A stretch of 64,000 bases of DNA from Mycobacterium sp. GA-1285 (GTDB taxonomy: Bacteria; Actinomycetota; Actinomycetes; Mycobacteriales; Mycobacteriaceae), in NCBI RefSeq assembly GCF_001499905.1, contig NZ_LQIS01000003.1, positions 103,016 through 167,015 of the forward strand. The letters run 5' to 3'. Of this stretch, positions 46,184 to 63,173 are shown piece after piece (position 1 is the first letter of the stretch; each line of letters begins with the position of its first letter). A program made the translations under genes and the position numbers. The notes under the pieces were generated by a model, which was not told where the DNA came from, did not search any database, and worked only from the letters and a program-made list of their open reading frames with translations.

Positions 46184-47103
46184 TGACCGACCTCACTCTC
46201 GCACTCGACATCGGCGGCACGAAGATCGCCGTCGGTCTCGTCGACGATGCGGGCACGCTGGTGCACCGGGCACAAGTGCCGACACCGGTGGGAGATGCCG
46301 AAAGAATCTGGGCGGCTGCGGATTCGCTGCTCACCGAGGCCCTGGCCACCGCGGGAGGATGGGTGCGCGGCGCCGGAATCGCCTCGGCCGGACCGATCGA
46401 CTTGTCGGCCGGCACCGTCAGTCCGATCAATATCGGCGGGTGGCAAGGCTTTCCGATCGTCGAGCGTGTGGCGACGGCCGTCGGCGCTCCGGTGAGGCTC
46501 GCCGGCGACGGTCTGTGCATGGCGATGGGGGAGCACTGGCGCGGTGCGGGCCGCGGCGCGGACTTCCTGCTCGGGATGGTCGTCTCGACCGGTGTCGGCG
46601 GCGGATTGATGCTCGACGGCGCACCCTATGACGGGCGAACCGGCAACGCCGGGCATGTCGGGCACATCGTCGTCGATCCGGGCGGCGCCCCGTGTACGTG
46701 TGGCGGGCGCGGCTGCGTCGAAACCATCGCAGCGGGTCCGCGCATGGCGCAGTGGGCGCGAGAGCACGGGTGGAATGCGCCCGCCGGAGCCGACGCGAAG
46801 GAACTGGCCGACGCCGCGAACGCCGGAGACGTCGTCGCGCTGAGAGCGTTTCGCCGTGGGGCGGTGGCTGTGGGCGCGATGATCGCGTCGGTCGGTGCGG
46901 TCTGCGACCTGGATCGGGTCGTGGTCGGCGGCGGTGTGGCCAAGTCCGGGGAGCTGCTGTTCGACCCCGTTCGGGAAGCGCTCGCGTCCCACGCCGGGCT
47001 GTACTTCATCCGTGGCATCGAGGTGGTGCCGGCCGAACTCGGCGGCGACGCCGGGCTGGTCGGGGCGGCGGCCTTGTTGCGGCAGCAGACGGTGGACCGC
47101 TGA
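46183..47103 (+). CDS. ROK-family sugar kinase (Rv0650-type)
   Basis: A 306-residue kinase. LALDIGGTKIAVGLVDD is the ATP phosphate-1 motif, GHVGHIVVDPGG and the zinc-binding CTCGGRGCVETIA (CxCGxxGCxE) are the ROK signature, and VVVGGGVAKSGELLF is the second phosphate motif. There is no N-terminal DNA-binding domain, so it is an enzyme of the glucokinase/mannokinase type rather than a repressor. ATG at 46183 overlaps the upstream stop. Placed after a mannosidase, a role in phosphorylating released mannose is plausible. Confidence 0.93.
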   Translation: MTDLTLALDIGGTKIAVGLVDDAGTLVHRAQVPTPVGDAERIWAAADSLLTEALATAGGWVRGAGIASAGPIDLSAGTVSPINIGGWQGFPIVERVATAVGAPVRLAGDGLCMAMGEHWRGAGRGADFLLGMVVSTGVGGGLMLDGAPYDGRTGNAGHVGHIVVDPGGAPCTCGGRGCVETIAAGPRMAQWAREHGWNAPAGADAKELADAANAGDVVALRAFRRGAVAVGAMIASVGAVCDLDRVVVGGGVAKSGELLFDPVREALASHAGLYFIRGIEVVPAELGGDAGLVGAAALLRQQTVDR

Positions 47104-47236
47104 GGGTGCCGGTCGATGGCGGAGATTCAGGCGGATTGCGCACCTCCGCGAGCGGGTGAGCGTGCGCAAGCTGCTGCGAATCCCCGGTGTGTCGTGTGCA
47201 ACGCGCACGTTCGCGCAGACAAGAGAGGGGCACGTT

Positions 47237-47266
47237 TTGGCTGATGAGCGGGTGGTCGGCTATTCT
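47237..47266 (+). promoter_or_regulatory. Candidate SigA promoter of rplJ-rplL
   Basis: TTGGCT (47237-47242), 18-bp spacer, TATTCT (47261-47266). A transcript from about 47273 would have a leader of about 220 nt before rplJ. The region 47104-47236 shows no gene. Confidence 0.5.
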
Positions 47267-47271
47267 TGACG

Positions 47272-47493
47272 GCGTTCCACCGAAGACCGTCGGTCACCGA
47301 TGAGCGCTTGCGCGAAGAGCACAGGCCTCGAGCAATCGGTTGAAGGTCCCGGATCACCCGGGCGGCCCACGCAGGAGGACGAGGCTATAGCTGATTGCTG
47401 CGCCCCGACCTGTCTGCGTCGGGGCGTTCGTCGTTTCCGGGTCCTGACTGCTTGCACGCCGACCGATGGTCACCCATCCACGAGGAGGCATGC
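47272..47493 (+). ncRNA. L10 leader (rplJL autoregulatory mRNA leader)
   Basis: This roughly 220-nt untranslated stretch precedes rplJ. It ends in a perfect 9-bp hairpin (47401-47409 with 47418-47426, 8-nt loop) preceded by a purine-rich segment AGGAGGACGAGGC and the TATAGCTGATTGC region. Such a leader is where the L10-(L12)4 complex binds its own mRNA in many bacteria. The identification rests on position and structure; the exact kink-turn was not resolved by eye. Confidence 0.65.
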
Positions 47494-48024
47494 ATGGCCA
47501 AGGCTGACAAGGCCACCGCGGTTGCCGACATCGCCGAGCAGTTCAAGGAGGCATCGGCGACGCTCGTCACCGAGTACCGCGGGCTGACGGTGGCCAACCT
47601 CAAGGACCTGCGCCGTTCGCTCGGTGATTCCGCCACCTACACGGTCGCCAAGAACACGCTGGTCAAGCGTGCCGCGGCCGAGGCGGGCATCGAGGGGCTC
47701 GACGAGTTGTTCGTCGGTCCCACCGCGATCGCGTTCGTCAAGGGCGAGGCCGTCGACGCCGCCAAGGCGATCAAGAAGTTCGCCAAGGACAACAAGGCCC
47801 TCGTCATCAAGGGCGGCTACATGGACGGCCGCCCGCTGAGCGTGTCCGAGGTCGAGCGCATCGCCGACCTGGAGTCGCGCGAGGTGCTGCTGGCCAAGAT
47901 GGCCGGCGCTATGAAGGCGAACCTGTCCAAGGCCGCCGGTCTGTTCAACGCTCCGGCGTCGCAGGTCGCCCGGCTGGCCGCCGCTCTGCAAGAGAAGAAG
48001 GCCGACACCGAAGAGGCGGCGTAG
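47494..48024 (+). CDS. rplJ: 50S ribosomal protein L10
   Basis: A 176-residue stalk-base protein. [43 protein letters not shown] is the rRNA-binding N-terminus, and the C-terminal helix [20 protein letters not shown] binds L12 dimers. ATG at 47494 with GAGGAGG upstream; an out-of-frame ATG at 47490 lies just before it. Forms the rplJ-rplL operon. Confidence 0.98.
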   Translation: MAKADKATAVADIAEQFKEASATLVTEYRGLTVANLKDLRRSLGDSATYTVAKNTLVKRAAAEAGIEGLDELFVGPTAIAFVKGEAVDAAKAIKKFAKDNKALVIKGGYMDGRPLSVSEVERIADLESREVLLAKMAGAMKANLSKAAGLFNAPASQVARLAAALQEKKADTEEAA

Positions 48025-48125
48025 CCGCGCACCCACCACCCCGTGACTTGTGGAGCCGCACCGGCGCTGACCGCCGGCGACACTCCACAAATCGCAACCA
48101 GAAGTAAGTAAGGAAAGGACCAAAC

Positions 48126-48518
48126 ATGGCCAAGCTGTCCACCGACGAGCTGCTCGACGCGTTCAAGGAACTGACGCTGCTGGAGCTCTCCGAGTTCGTC
48201 AAGAAGTTCGAGGAGACCTTCGAGGTCACCGCCGCTGCCCCGGTCGCTGTCGCGGCTGCCGGCCCCGCCGCCGGTGGCGCCCCCGCCGAGGCCGCCGAGG
48301 AGCAGTCCGAGTTCGACGTCATCCTCGAGGGTGCCGGCGACAAGAAGATCGGCGTCATCAAGGTTGTCCGCGAGATCGTCTCCGGCCTGGGCCTCAAGGA
48401 GGCCAAGGACCTCGTCGACGGCGCTCCCAAGCCGCTGCTCGAGAAGGTCGACAAGGCTGCCGCCGACGATGCCAAGGCCAAGCTCGAGGCCGCGGGCGCG
48501 ACGGTCACCATCAAGTAA
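48126..48518 (+). CDS. rplL: 50S ribosomal protein L7/L12
   Basis: A 130-residue acidic stalk protein. The N-terminal dimerisation helices are [31 protein letters not shown], then an Ala/Gly/Pro hinge, and the C-terminal factor-binding domain [40 protein letters not shown] at 48126 with AAGGAAAGG upstream. Recruits translation GTPases. Confidence 0.98.
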   Translation: MAKLSTDELLDAFKELTLLELSEFVKKFEETFEVTAAAPVAVAAAGPAAGGAPAEAAEEQSEFDVILEGAGDKKIGVIKVVREIVSGLGLKEAKDLVDGAPKPLLEKVDKAAADDAKAKLEAAGATVTIK

Positions 48519-48547
48519 CACCGCGCCGGCACGCCGGCAATACCACC

Positions 48548-48592
48548 ACTGTGGGGTCGATCCAGCAAACGGGTCGGCCCCACAGTCGTTTT
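48548..48592 (+). terminator. Intrinsic terminator after rplL
   Basis: A perfect 9-bp outer stem ACTGTGGGG/CCCCACAGT (48548-48556 with 48578-48586), with extra pairing inside, is followed by CGTTTT. It ends the rplJ-rplL unit 30 nt after the rplL stop. Confidence 0.85.
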
Positions 48593-48710
48593 CTCGATGG
48601 GTCACAATCCGACCCCAGACTCGTGTCGTGGTCAGCGGCGGTAAGCTACAGTGACTCAAGCCACAAGCGGCAGGCCTGTGGTGTGACGATGATTGGCGGA
48701 AGGATCTCGC

Positions 48711-49790
48711 GTGGGCATTGGTATCCAGATTGAGGGACTGACCAAGTCCTTCGGCCCCCAGCGAATCTGGGAGGACGTCACTTTCGACTTGCCGCCGGGT
48801 GAGGTGAGCGTTCTGCTCGGCCCCTCCGGTACGGGCAAGTCCGTGTTTTTGAAGTCACTGATCGGTCTGCTGCGCCCGGAGCGCGGCAAAATCATCGTCG
48901 ACGGCACCGACGTGATCCAGTGCACCGCCAAGGAGCTCTACGAGATTCGCACGCTGTTCGGCGTGATGTTCCAGGACGGTGCGCTGTTCGGTTCGATGAG
49001 CCTCTACGACAACACTGCCTTCCCCTTGCGTGAGCACACCAAGAAGAAGGAAAGCGAGATCCGTCAGATCGTCATGGAGAAGCTCGAGCTGGTCGGTTTG
49101 GCCGGCGACGAGAACAAGTTCCCCGGCGAGATCTCCGGTGGTATGCGCAAACGCGCCGGCCTGGCCCGCTCCCTGGTGCTCGATCCGCAGATCATCCTCT
49201 GCGACGAGCCCGACTCGGGTCTGGACCCGGTTCGCACCGCGTACCTGAGCCAGCTGCTGATCGACATCAACGCGCAGATCGACTGCACGATCCTCATCGT
49301 GACGCACAACATCAACATCGCCCGCACCGTGCCCGACAACATGGGCATGTTGTTCCGCAAGCACCTGGTGATGTTCGGTCCGCGCGAAGTGCTGTTGACC
49401 AGTGACGAGCCCGTTGTCCGGCAGTTCCTGAACGGTCGCCGAATCGGTCCGATCGGTATGTCCGAGGAGAAGGACGAGTCGACGATGGCCGAAGAGCAGG
49501 CCATGATCGATGCCGGTCACCACGACGGTGGCGTCGAGGAGATCGAGGGTGTGCCGCCGCAGATCCAGGCGACGCCCGGCATGCCGGAGCGCCAGGCCGT
49601 CTACCGGCGGCAGGCCCGGGTGCGCGAGATCATGCACACGCTGCCGCCGAAGGCGCAGGAAGCCATCCGTGCCGACCTCGAAGGTTCGAACAACCAGGGT
49701 GGCAGCGCCTTCCCGGACGGCGCCACGGCCCGGCACCGCACGGCCGAGGAGGACGCCCCGACGGGCGCCATGCCGCGCGCGCAGCAGTAA
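48711..49790 (+). CDS. mkl: Mce transporter ATPase Mkl/MceG
   Basis: A 359-residue ABC ATPase that powers Mce lipid/cholesterol importers. Walker A LLGPSGTGKSVFL (about 36-48), Q-loop GVMFQDGALFG, signature EISGGMRKRAG, Walker B ILCDEPDSGLD, and H-loop VTHNINIA. About 100 extra C-terminal residues, partly disordered, follow, as in MceG. GTG at 48711 is supported by GGAAGGA 7 nt upstream. Located next to rplL, without the TetR and dioxygenase genes that lie between in M. tuberculosis. Confidence 0.95.
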   Translation: MGIGIQIEGLTKSFGPQRIWEDVTFDLPPGEVSVLLGPSGTGKSVFLKSLIGLLRPERGKIIVDGTDVIQCTAKELYEIRTLFGVMFQDGALFGSMSLYDNTAFPLREHTKKKESEIRQIVMEKLELVGLAGDENKFPGEISGGMRKRAGLARSLVLDPQIILCDEPDSGLDPVRTAYLSQLLIDINAQIDCTILIVTHNINIARTVPDNMGMLFRKHLVMFGPREVLLTSDEPVVRQFLNGRRIGPIGMSEEKDESTMAEEQAMIDAGHHDGGVEEIEGVPPQIQATPGMPERQAVYRRQARVREIMHTLPPKAQEAIRADLEGSNNQGGSAFPDGATARHRTAEEDAPTGAMPRAQQ

Positions 49791-49799
49791 GCCGCACGC

Positions 49800-52115
49800 G
49801 TGGGCGTCGGGCACGCCGCTGGTGAACGAGAAGCTCGGGCGGAACAGACGCCTCGTATCGAAAAGACGCCTCGTATCGAAAAGACGACGTTCTGCCGGAT
49901 CTGCGAGCCGCTGTGCGGCATGATCGCGACCGTCGAAGACGGCCGGCTGATCGAGTTGCGCGCCGACAAGGCTCATCCCGTCTCGGCGGGATTCGCGTGC
50001 CCGAAGGGCATCGCCTTCACCGAAGTCGTCAACGATCCCGACCGGGTCACCACGCCGCTGCGGCGGTGTGCCGGAAGTGACGGCGGCTTCGAACCCGTCA
50101 GTTGGGATGAGGCGATGTCCGACATCGCCGCCCGGCTCACCGACATCCATCGCAGGCACGGTGCGGGTGCGATCGGCTGGTATTTCGGCAACCCGGGCGC
50201 GTTCAGCTACTCCTACACGCTGAGCCTGACCATGCTGATGGGCGGGTTCGGTCTCGGTCTGCTCGGCGGCCCAGGCCGTAGCCTGCACGTGTTCACCGCA
50301 GGCTCGCAGGACGTGAACAACCGCTTCGTCGCCAGTCAGTTGCTCTACGGGTCGCCGCTCGCGCTGCCCGTACCCGATGTGCTGCGTACCGACTTCCTCG
50401 TGGTCATCGGCGCCAACCCGGTCGTCTCGCACGGCAGCGTGCTGACCGCGCCGCGGATTCGGGACCGCATGCACGACATCGTCAAGCGCGGTGGCCGCGT
50501 GTTGGTCATCGACCCCCGCAGGACCGAGACCGCCGCACAGTTCGAGTGGCTCGGCATCGTTCCCGACGGCGACGCCTACCTGCTGCTGTCCCTGCTGCAG
50601 GTGATGTTCGGCGAGAACCTGGCCGACCGCCGACGACTCGCCGAGCAGGCCGACGGCGTCGATTGGCTCGAGCGGCTTGCCGCGCCGTTCAGCCCGGTGG
50701 TCACCCAGCCGCACACCGGGATCGCCCCCGACACCGTCCGCGCGCTGGCCCGCGACCTGGCCGGCACCGAACGGGCCGCGGTGTACGGCCGTGTCGGCAC
50801 CAGCGTCGGCGAGAACGGAACGCTGACGACGTACCTGCTGGACGCCGTCAATCTGGTGGCCGGCAATCTCGACGTGCCCGGCGGCAGCATGTTCGGGCGG
50901 CTGGGCGTGCCGGGGGAGCGGTGGTTCAACAAGGTCGGCGGTGCACTGCTGCGCGCCCTCTACACGCGCAAACGGTCACGCATCGGGGGGTTCCCCTCCG
51001 TCCTGGGTTCCGAACCCGCGGGCGTCATGGCCAAGGAGATCACCACGCCGGGACGCGGGCAGGTCAGGGCGCTGTTCGTCGGCGCGGGCAACCCGGTGCT
51101 TTCCGTGCCCAACGGGGACGAACTCGAGAGCGCGCTGAACTCCCTGGAGCTGATGGTCGGTATCGACCTCTATCTCAACGAGACGCTGGCGCACTGTGAC
51201 TACGTGCTGCCCGCGACGTCGATGTACGAGCGTGACGACTTTCCGCTGCCGTTCCAGACGCTGCAACCCACGCCGTTCCGCCAGGCCACCGAGGCCGTCG
51301 TCGCGCCGGTCGGGCAGGCCCGCCCTGAGTGGGAGATCGTCGACGAGCTCACCGCCAGGATGTGGCGGTCGACGCCCGGCCTGGCGATGCTTGCCGGCGC
51401 GCGAAAGGTGTTGTCGGCGTTCGGGGTTCGGCTCAGTCCGCGGATGCTCGTTGATGCCGTGATCCGGTTGGCGGCGGGCGGCGACCGGTTCGGCCTGCGG
51501 CGGGGCCTCAGTTTCTCCAAACTCACCGCGAACCATCCGCACGGCACCGTGCTCGCCGACCATCTGCGGGCCGGCGTGCTCCGCGACGTCGTCGTCTACC
51601 GCGGTCGCCGGGTGCGTCTGCGCCACGACGAGATCGCAGGCGAAGTCGACAAGCTGTCGCGGCGCCGCATGGCCGACGGCTATCCCATGCGGCTGATCGG
51701 CATGCGCGAAACACGCTCGGAGAACTCGTGGATGCACAACTCGCCGCTGCTGATGCGCGGTGAGCGTTCGCACCGAGCGCGCATGCACGTCGACGACGCG
51801 GCCGCCGCCGACATCGTCGACGGCGACACCGTGCGGATCACCTCACCACACGGCCAGATCGAGCTGCCGGTCATCGTCACCAAGGACATCGTGGCCGGAG
51901 TGATCGCGGTGCCGCACGGTTGGGGACACAAGGGCACGGCCGGATGGCGTCTTGCCAACGACGCATGCGGCGCCAACGTCAACCGATTGATGTCCAGCGA
52001 TCCGGCCGACATCGAGAGCCTGGCCGGGATGGCCCGGTTGACCGGTGTCCCGGTGCGCGTGGAGCGGGTCGCGTCGACAGCCGTGCAACCTGAGCACGCG
52101 CAAACTTTCGCATAA
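49800..52115 (+). CDS. Molybdopterin oxidoreductase (formate dehydrogenase/nitrate reductase superfamily)
   Basis: A 771-residue enzyme of the DMSO reductase superfamily. A [4Fe-4S] motif FCRICEPLCGMIATV...GFACPKG is at about 31-75, the first Mo-bis-MGD domain includes VLVIDPRRTETAAQFEW and TDFLVVIGANPVVSHGS, and the C-terminal cofactor-binding lobe has VDGDTVRITSPHGQIELPVIV and NVNRLMSSD. No Tat signal is seen, so it is probably cytoplasmic. No partner subunit is adjacent. The GTG at 49800 has no RBS, and the N-terminus has a doubled TPRIEK unit from an 18-bp tandem repeat, so the start is uncertain. Electron donor and substrate unknown. Confidence 0.87.
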   Translation: MGVGHAAGEREARAEQTPRIEKTPRIEKTTFCRICEPLCGMIATVEDGRLIELRADKAHPVSAGFACPKGIAFTEVVNDPDRVTTPLRRCAGSDGGFEPVSWDEAMSDIAARLTDIHRRHGAGAIGWYFGNPGAFSYSYTLSLTMLMGGFGLGLLGGPGRSLHVFTAGSQDVNNRFVASQLLYGSPLALPVPDVLRTDFLVVIGANPVVSHGSVLTAPRIRDRMHDIVKRGGRVLVIDPRRTETAAQFEWLGIVPDGDAYLLLSLLQVMFGENLADRRRLAEQADGVDWLERLAAPFSPVVTQPHTGIAPDTVRALARDLAGTERAAVYGRVGTSVGENGTLTTYLLDAVNLVAGNLDVPGGSMFGRLGVPGERWFNKVGGALLRALYTRKRSRIGGFPSVLGSEPAGVMAKEITTPGRGQVRALFVGAGNPVLSVPNGDELESALNSLELMVGIDLYLNETLAHCDYVLPATSMYERDDFPLPFQTLQPTPFRQATEAVVAPVGQARPEWEIVDELTARMWRSTPGLAMLAGARKVLSAFGVRLSPRMLVDAVIRLAAGGDRFGLRRGLSFSKLTANHPHGTVLADHLRAGVLRDVVVYRGRRVRLRHDEIAGEVDKLSRRRMADGYPMRLIGMRETRSENSWMHNSPLLMRGERSHRARMHVDDAAAADIVDGDTVRITSPHGQIELPVIVTKDIVAGVIAVPHGWGHKGTAGWRLANDACGANVNRLMSSDPADIESLAGMARLTGVPVRVERVASTAVQPEHAQTFA
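49846..49881 (+). repeat. Perfect 2 x 18-bp tandem repeat at the start of the molybdoenzyme gene
   Basis: Two identical 18-bp units (49846-49863 and 49864-49881), plus 5 bp of a third, encode TPRIEK twice just before the FeS-cluster Cys motif. In frame and identical, so recent. Confidence 0.95.
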
Positions 52116-52173
52116 GGCCGATTCGCGGCCAGCAAACCCGTTATCTTTCTCCCGTCGTCGAGCGGGAGAAGTC

Positions 52174-54123
52174 ATGGCCGACCGGTTCCTGATGTGGTTG
52201 AGAGCGGGTGTCGTCACCGCGGGATTGTCGGCGGCACTGCTCGCCGGAGCGGGTGCGGCGGTCGCCGATGACGGCTCAACTTCAGATGCCGGCGGGACGA
52301 CTTCCTCCGGGTCGTCGAAAACCACTGACAGCGCCAAGGATTCGATCGGTAGCGAGTCACCGGCCGCGGCCGGTGCCCGCGCCTCGACCGCGACCACCAC
52401 CCGCACGACCGGTGGCGCGCCGCGCACCCGCGTCGGCGCGAAGACCCCCGACGAGGCGAAGGAAGCCGAGGGTTCCGCCGCCACCGGTTCAGCAGGCCGC
52501 AGCGATGACCGGAAACGACGCGCTTCGAACCCCGAGGAGTCCCAGGGGCCAATAGATGAGGACGCCGCAATAGGCGTCGACGAGGCAAAGGACATCGAGC
52601 CGAAGGACGTCGAGGCCGGGGATACCCAAGTCATCGATGACGCCGTGACCGAGGCCCCCGCGATCGACGCCGGGGTGATCGAGGAGGTCGTCGGGAAACC
52701 CCGCTCGGACCGTGATCGCGCGGCTGCTCAGGCGGCGGTGGTCTCGCCGAATGCCGTCACGGTCACATCGGACAACGACGACACCACCGTGCGTGCCGAA
52801 GCAGACAATGCCGCGAAGAAGGTCGCCATCGGTATGGAGACCGGCGACGCGGTCGGGCCGACCGCCACCGAAGGACGGACGGTGGTGGACCTCGAACAGC
52901 CGGTCGCGGACATGGTCGAGACCACGGAGGAGTTCGGTGTTCAGGCGGTGGCCTTCGCGTCGGCACCACCGGCGGCGACCACCGCGACGGCGCCCCAGAT
53001 CCCCATCATTCTGCGCATGATCGGCACGATCGTGTTCGACCTCTATGCCGTCGCGACCCGACTCCTGGGCGGTCCGCCGATGCTGCCGCCCAACAGCACC
53101 GTCACCGTGCGCTCCTCGACGCTCCGCATCGATTGCGCGTGCGCGGAAGGTGAAGGCAAGGAAGTGCCCGCGGACTGGTACATCCCCGAGACGCAGGATG
53201 GTGTGCCCCCGGACCGGCTGATCTATCTGCAACACGGCTTCCTCGCCAGCGCCCCGTGGTACAGCCACACCGCCGCCGCATTGGCAGAACGCACCAACAG
53301 CATCGTGGTCGCGCCGTCGATCAGCTCGAATTTCTTCGCCCTCGACGGTTGCTGGCTCGGAGGTGCGCCGATGCACGAGGCGATGGCGGGACTGTTCCTC
53401 GACGAGAACTCCGCGTTGAAGGAAAGCGCAGAAGCGGCTGGCTACTACGGCCCGATCCCGGAGCGCGTCGTGCTGATGGGTCATTCGCTCGGTGGCGGCG
53501 CGGTGTCCGGCATGGCCGGCTACATGGCCGACGACGAGCGCATCGAGAGGCTGGCCGGGGTGGTCCTGCTCGACGGCGTGGCCCTGGGCGGTCCGTCCCG
53601 GATGACCGAATCGCTGAGAAAGGTGCCCCTCGACATCCCGATCTATCAGCTCGCCGCGCCGGTCTACATGTGGAACAACTTCGGTTCCGGTCTCGACGCG
53701 CTGGCGGCCGCGCGGCCGACGGGGTTCATCGGCGTGACGTTGGTCAACGGCTCGCACGTCGACGCCATGAGGGGCGGCAATCCGCTCATCCAGTTCGCCC
53801 AGGAGCTGGTCGCCGGCTTCTCGCGGCCCGAGAACGCCGCCGCGGCGCAGATGCTGATGGTCGGCTGGGTCAACGACATGTTCGCCGGTGAGCAGACCAA
53901 CGGCATCTACCTGGAGCGCGGCGAGCAGTACAGCTTCGACACCCCGGCGGGCAAGGCCACAGTCGTCGCGCTGCCCAACACGCTGACCAAGCCGTTCCTG
54001 CTGAACTTCCTCAAGCCGTTCATGTCGTTGGCCGACGGCTTGTTCACCTTGGATCCGGTCTGCGTCCGCCAATCGGTCGGGCCGGCCGGGGCCGGGCAGT
54101 GCAGCAACACGATCGCGGCCTGA
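52174..54123 (+). CDS. Exported alpha/beta hydrolase with long disordered N-terminal region
   Basis: A 649-residue protein. A signal peptide (MADRFLMWLRAGVVTAGLSAALLAGAGAAVA) is followed by about 240 residues rich in Ser/Thr/Ala/Asp that look disordered. A C-terminal hydrolase domain begins near 310: LIYLQHGFLASAPWYSHTAAALA, nucleophile elbow VLMGHSLGGGAVSG with Ser438, and VNGSHVDAMRGG with a probable catalytic His. Conserved Cys residues (CACAEG, DPVCVRQ, GQCSN) suggest disulfides outside the membrane. ATG at 52174 follows CGGGAGAAGTC. It is a surface lipase/esterase of unknown substrate, just upstream of the rpoB promoter region. Confidence 0.87.
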   Translation: MADRFLMWLRAGVVTAGLSAALLAGAGAAVADDGSTSDAGGTTSSGSSKTTDSAKDSIGSESPAAAGARASTATTTRTTGGAPRTRVGAKTPDEAKEAEGSAATGSAGRSDDRKRRASNPEESQGPIDEDAAIGVDEAKDIEPKDVEAGDTQVIDDAVTEAPAIDAGVIEEVVGKPRSDRDRAAAQAAVVSPNAVTVTSDNDDTTVRAEADNAAKKVAIGMETGDAVGPTATEGRTVVDLEQPVADMVETTEEFGVQAVAFASAPPAATTATAPQIPIILRMIGTIVFDLYAVATRLLGGPPMLPPNSTVTVRSSTLRIDCACAEGEGKEVPADWYIPETQDGVPPDRLIYLQHGFLASAPWYSHTAAALAERTNSIVVAPSISSNFFALDGCWLGGAPMHEAMAGLFLDENSALKESAEAAGYYGPIPERVVLMGHSLGGGAVSGMAGYMADDERIERLAGVVLLDGVALGGPSRMTESLRKVPLDIPIYQLAAPVYMWNNFGSGLDALAAARPTGFIGVTLVNGSHVDAMRGGNPLIQFAQELVAGFSRPENAAAAQMLMVGWVNDMFAGEQTNGIYLERGEQYSFDTPAGKATVVALPNTLTKPFLLNFLKPFMSLADGLFTLDPVCVRQSVGPAGAGQCSNTIAA

Positions 54124-58009
<3,886 letters not shown>

Positions 58010-58037
58010 ATCTGGCCTTGTAGGAATTTGTTACTAA

Positions 58038-62018
<3,981 letters not shown>

Positions 62019-62030
62019 CAGTCAACGGAA

Positions 62031-62061
62031 AGGCCTCCGGGTTTCGACCCGGGGGCTTTTT
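62031..62061 (+). terminator. Strong intrinsic terminator of rpoB-rpoC
   Basis: A 12-bp stem (62031-62042 with 62047-62058, two G-T pairs) closed by a TTCG tetraloop and running into a T5 tract, starting 12 nt after the rpoC stop. Confidence 0.95.
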
Positions 62062-62151
62062 CGTGCCCGAGGATTGCGCCGAACGTGGGTTACCCGCACG
62101 TCCTGCGCGGGTTGTCCGTGACACGAGCCCACACTGGGCGGTGAGGATCTG

Positions 62152-63147
62152 ATGCTGGCGAACACCGCGTGGTTCCTGTTCGGGCTGGGCGCGTTGATCG
62201 TCGGCGCGGAGGTGATGGTCCGCGGCGGGGCCGAAGTCGCGGTGCGACTGGGCATAAGTCCGATCGTCATCGGGCTGACGGTGGTCTCGATCGGGACCAG
62301 CATGCCGGAACTGGCAGTCGGTGTGGTCGCGGCGAGGGAGGGCAGCGGCGCGCTGGCGGTCGGCAACATTGCCGGCACCAACGTCGTCAACGTGCTGCTC
62401 ATCCTCGGCCTCAGCGCCGCGCTGGTGCCGTTGACGTTGCAGTCGCGAACCATTCGATTCGAGCTGCCGATCATGGCCGTGGCGGCGTTGCTGATGTGGG
62501 TGTTGGCCGCGGACGGCGTTCTTACGCGTGTCGACGGCGCCATTCTGGTCGTCTGCGCATTTCTCTACACCGCCGCGGTGATCTGGTCGGCCCGGCGCGA
62601 ATCCCACGCTGTCGCTGTTGAATTCGCGGCCGAGCTGGCCGCCGAGTACGCGACCGAGGAGGTCGGCGCCGTGGCGATAAAGCGTCGTCCCACCTCGACC
62701 AGTGTCGCGATGACGTTGGGCGGCATCGCCGTTGTGGTGCTGGGAGCCGACTGGCTTGTCGACGGGGCGGTCGGCATGGCCCGTCAGTTCGGCGTCTCCG
62801 ACGCGCTGATCGGCTTGACGGTCGTCGCGATCGGCACGTCGGCACCGGAGCTGGTGACCACCATGATCTCCACGATCCGCGGTGACCGGGACATCGCGAT
62901 CGGCAACCTGATCGGCAGCAGTATCTACAACATCCTGCTCATACTGGGCGTGACCTGCCTGGTGCCGGCACAGGGTCTGACGCTGCCGTCCAGCCTGGTG
63001 ACGATCGACCTGCCGATCATGTTGATCGTGGCGCTGGTCTGCATCCCGATCTTCATCTCCGGGCGACGCGTCTCGCGTAGCGAGGGCGTCGCGATGGTCA
63101 CCGCGTACGTGGGCTACTTGATCTTCCTGCTGGCCACCCAGACGTGA
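62152..63147 (+). CDS. Calcium/sodium antiporter, YrbG-type (CaCA family)
   Basis: A 331-residue membrane protein with about ten membrane segments in two inverted halves. The duplicated alpha repeats are [24 protein letters not shown] with [17 protein letters not shown], and [24 protein letters not shown] with [17 protein letters not shown]; the acidic Glu in each PEL is the ion ligand. A charged cytosolic loop (about 150-180) separates the halves. ATG at 62152. In M. tuberculosis a ceramidase-type hydrolase occupies the place between rpoC and end. The gene overlaps the end promoter at its 3' end. Confidence 0.92.
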   Translation: MLANTAWFLFGLGALIVGAEVMVRGGAEVAVRLGISPIVIGLTVVSIGTSMPELAVGVVAAREGSGALAVGNIAGTNVVNVLLILGLSAALVPLTLQSRTIRFELPIMAVAALLMWVLAADGVLTRVDGAILVVCAFLYTAAVIWSARRESHAVAVEFAAELAAEYATEEVGAVAIKRRPTSTSVAMTLGGIAVVVLGADWLVDGAVGMARQFGVSDALIGLTVVAIGTSAPELVTTMISTIRGDRDIAIGNLIGSSIYNILLILGVTCLVPAQGLTLPSSLVTIDLPIMLIVALVCIPIFISGRRVSRSEGVAMVTAYVGYLIFLLATQT

Positions 63148-63166
63148 CGGTGGGGGTCACTACACT
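63144..63166 (+). promoter_or_regulatory. Putative PafBC (RecA-NDp) DNA-damage promoter of end/nfo
   Basis: GTGACGGTG (63144-63152), 8 bp, TACACT (63161-63166). Against TTGTCRGTG, 8 bp, TANNNT this matches 7 of 9 in the first box with exact spacing and a good -10. The GTG start of endonuclease IV lies 7 nt after the -10, consistent with a leaderless mRNA. It overlaps the antiporter stop codon. Confidence 0.55.
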
Positions 63167-63173
63167 CGGCGTC

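Noticed and set aside
62081..62100. Imperfect palindrome upstream of the antiporter considered as an operator or metal riboswitch
   Set aside because: The arms are unequal and no conserved riboswitch core is seen; support is too weak.
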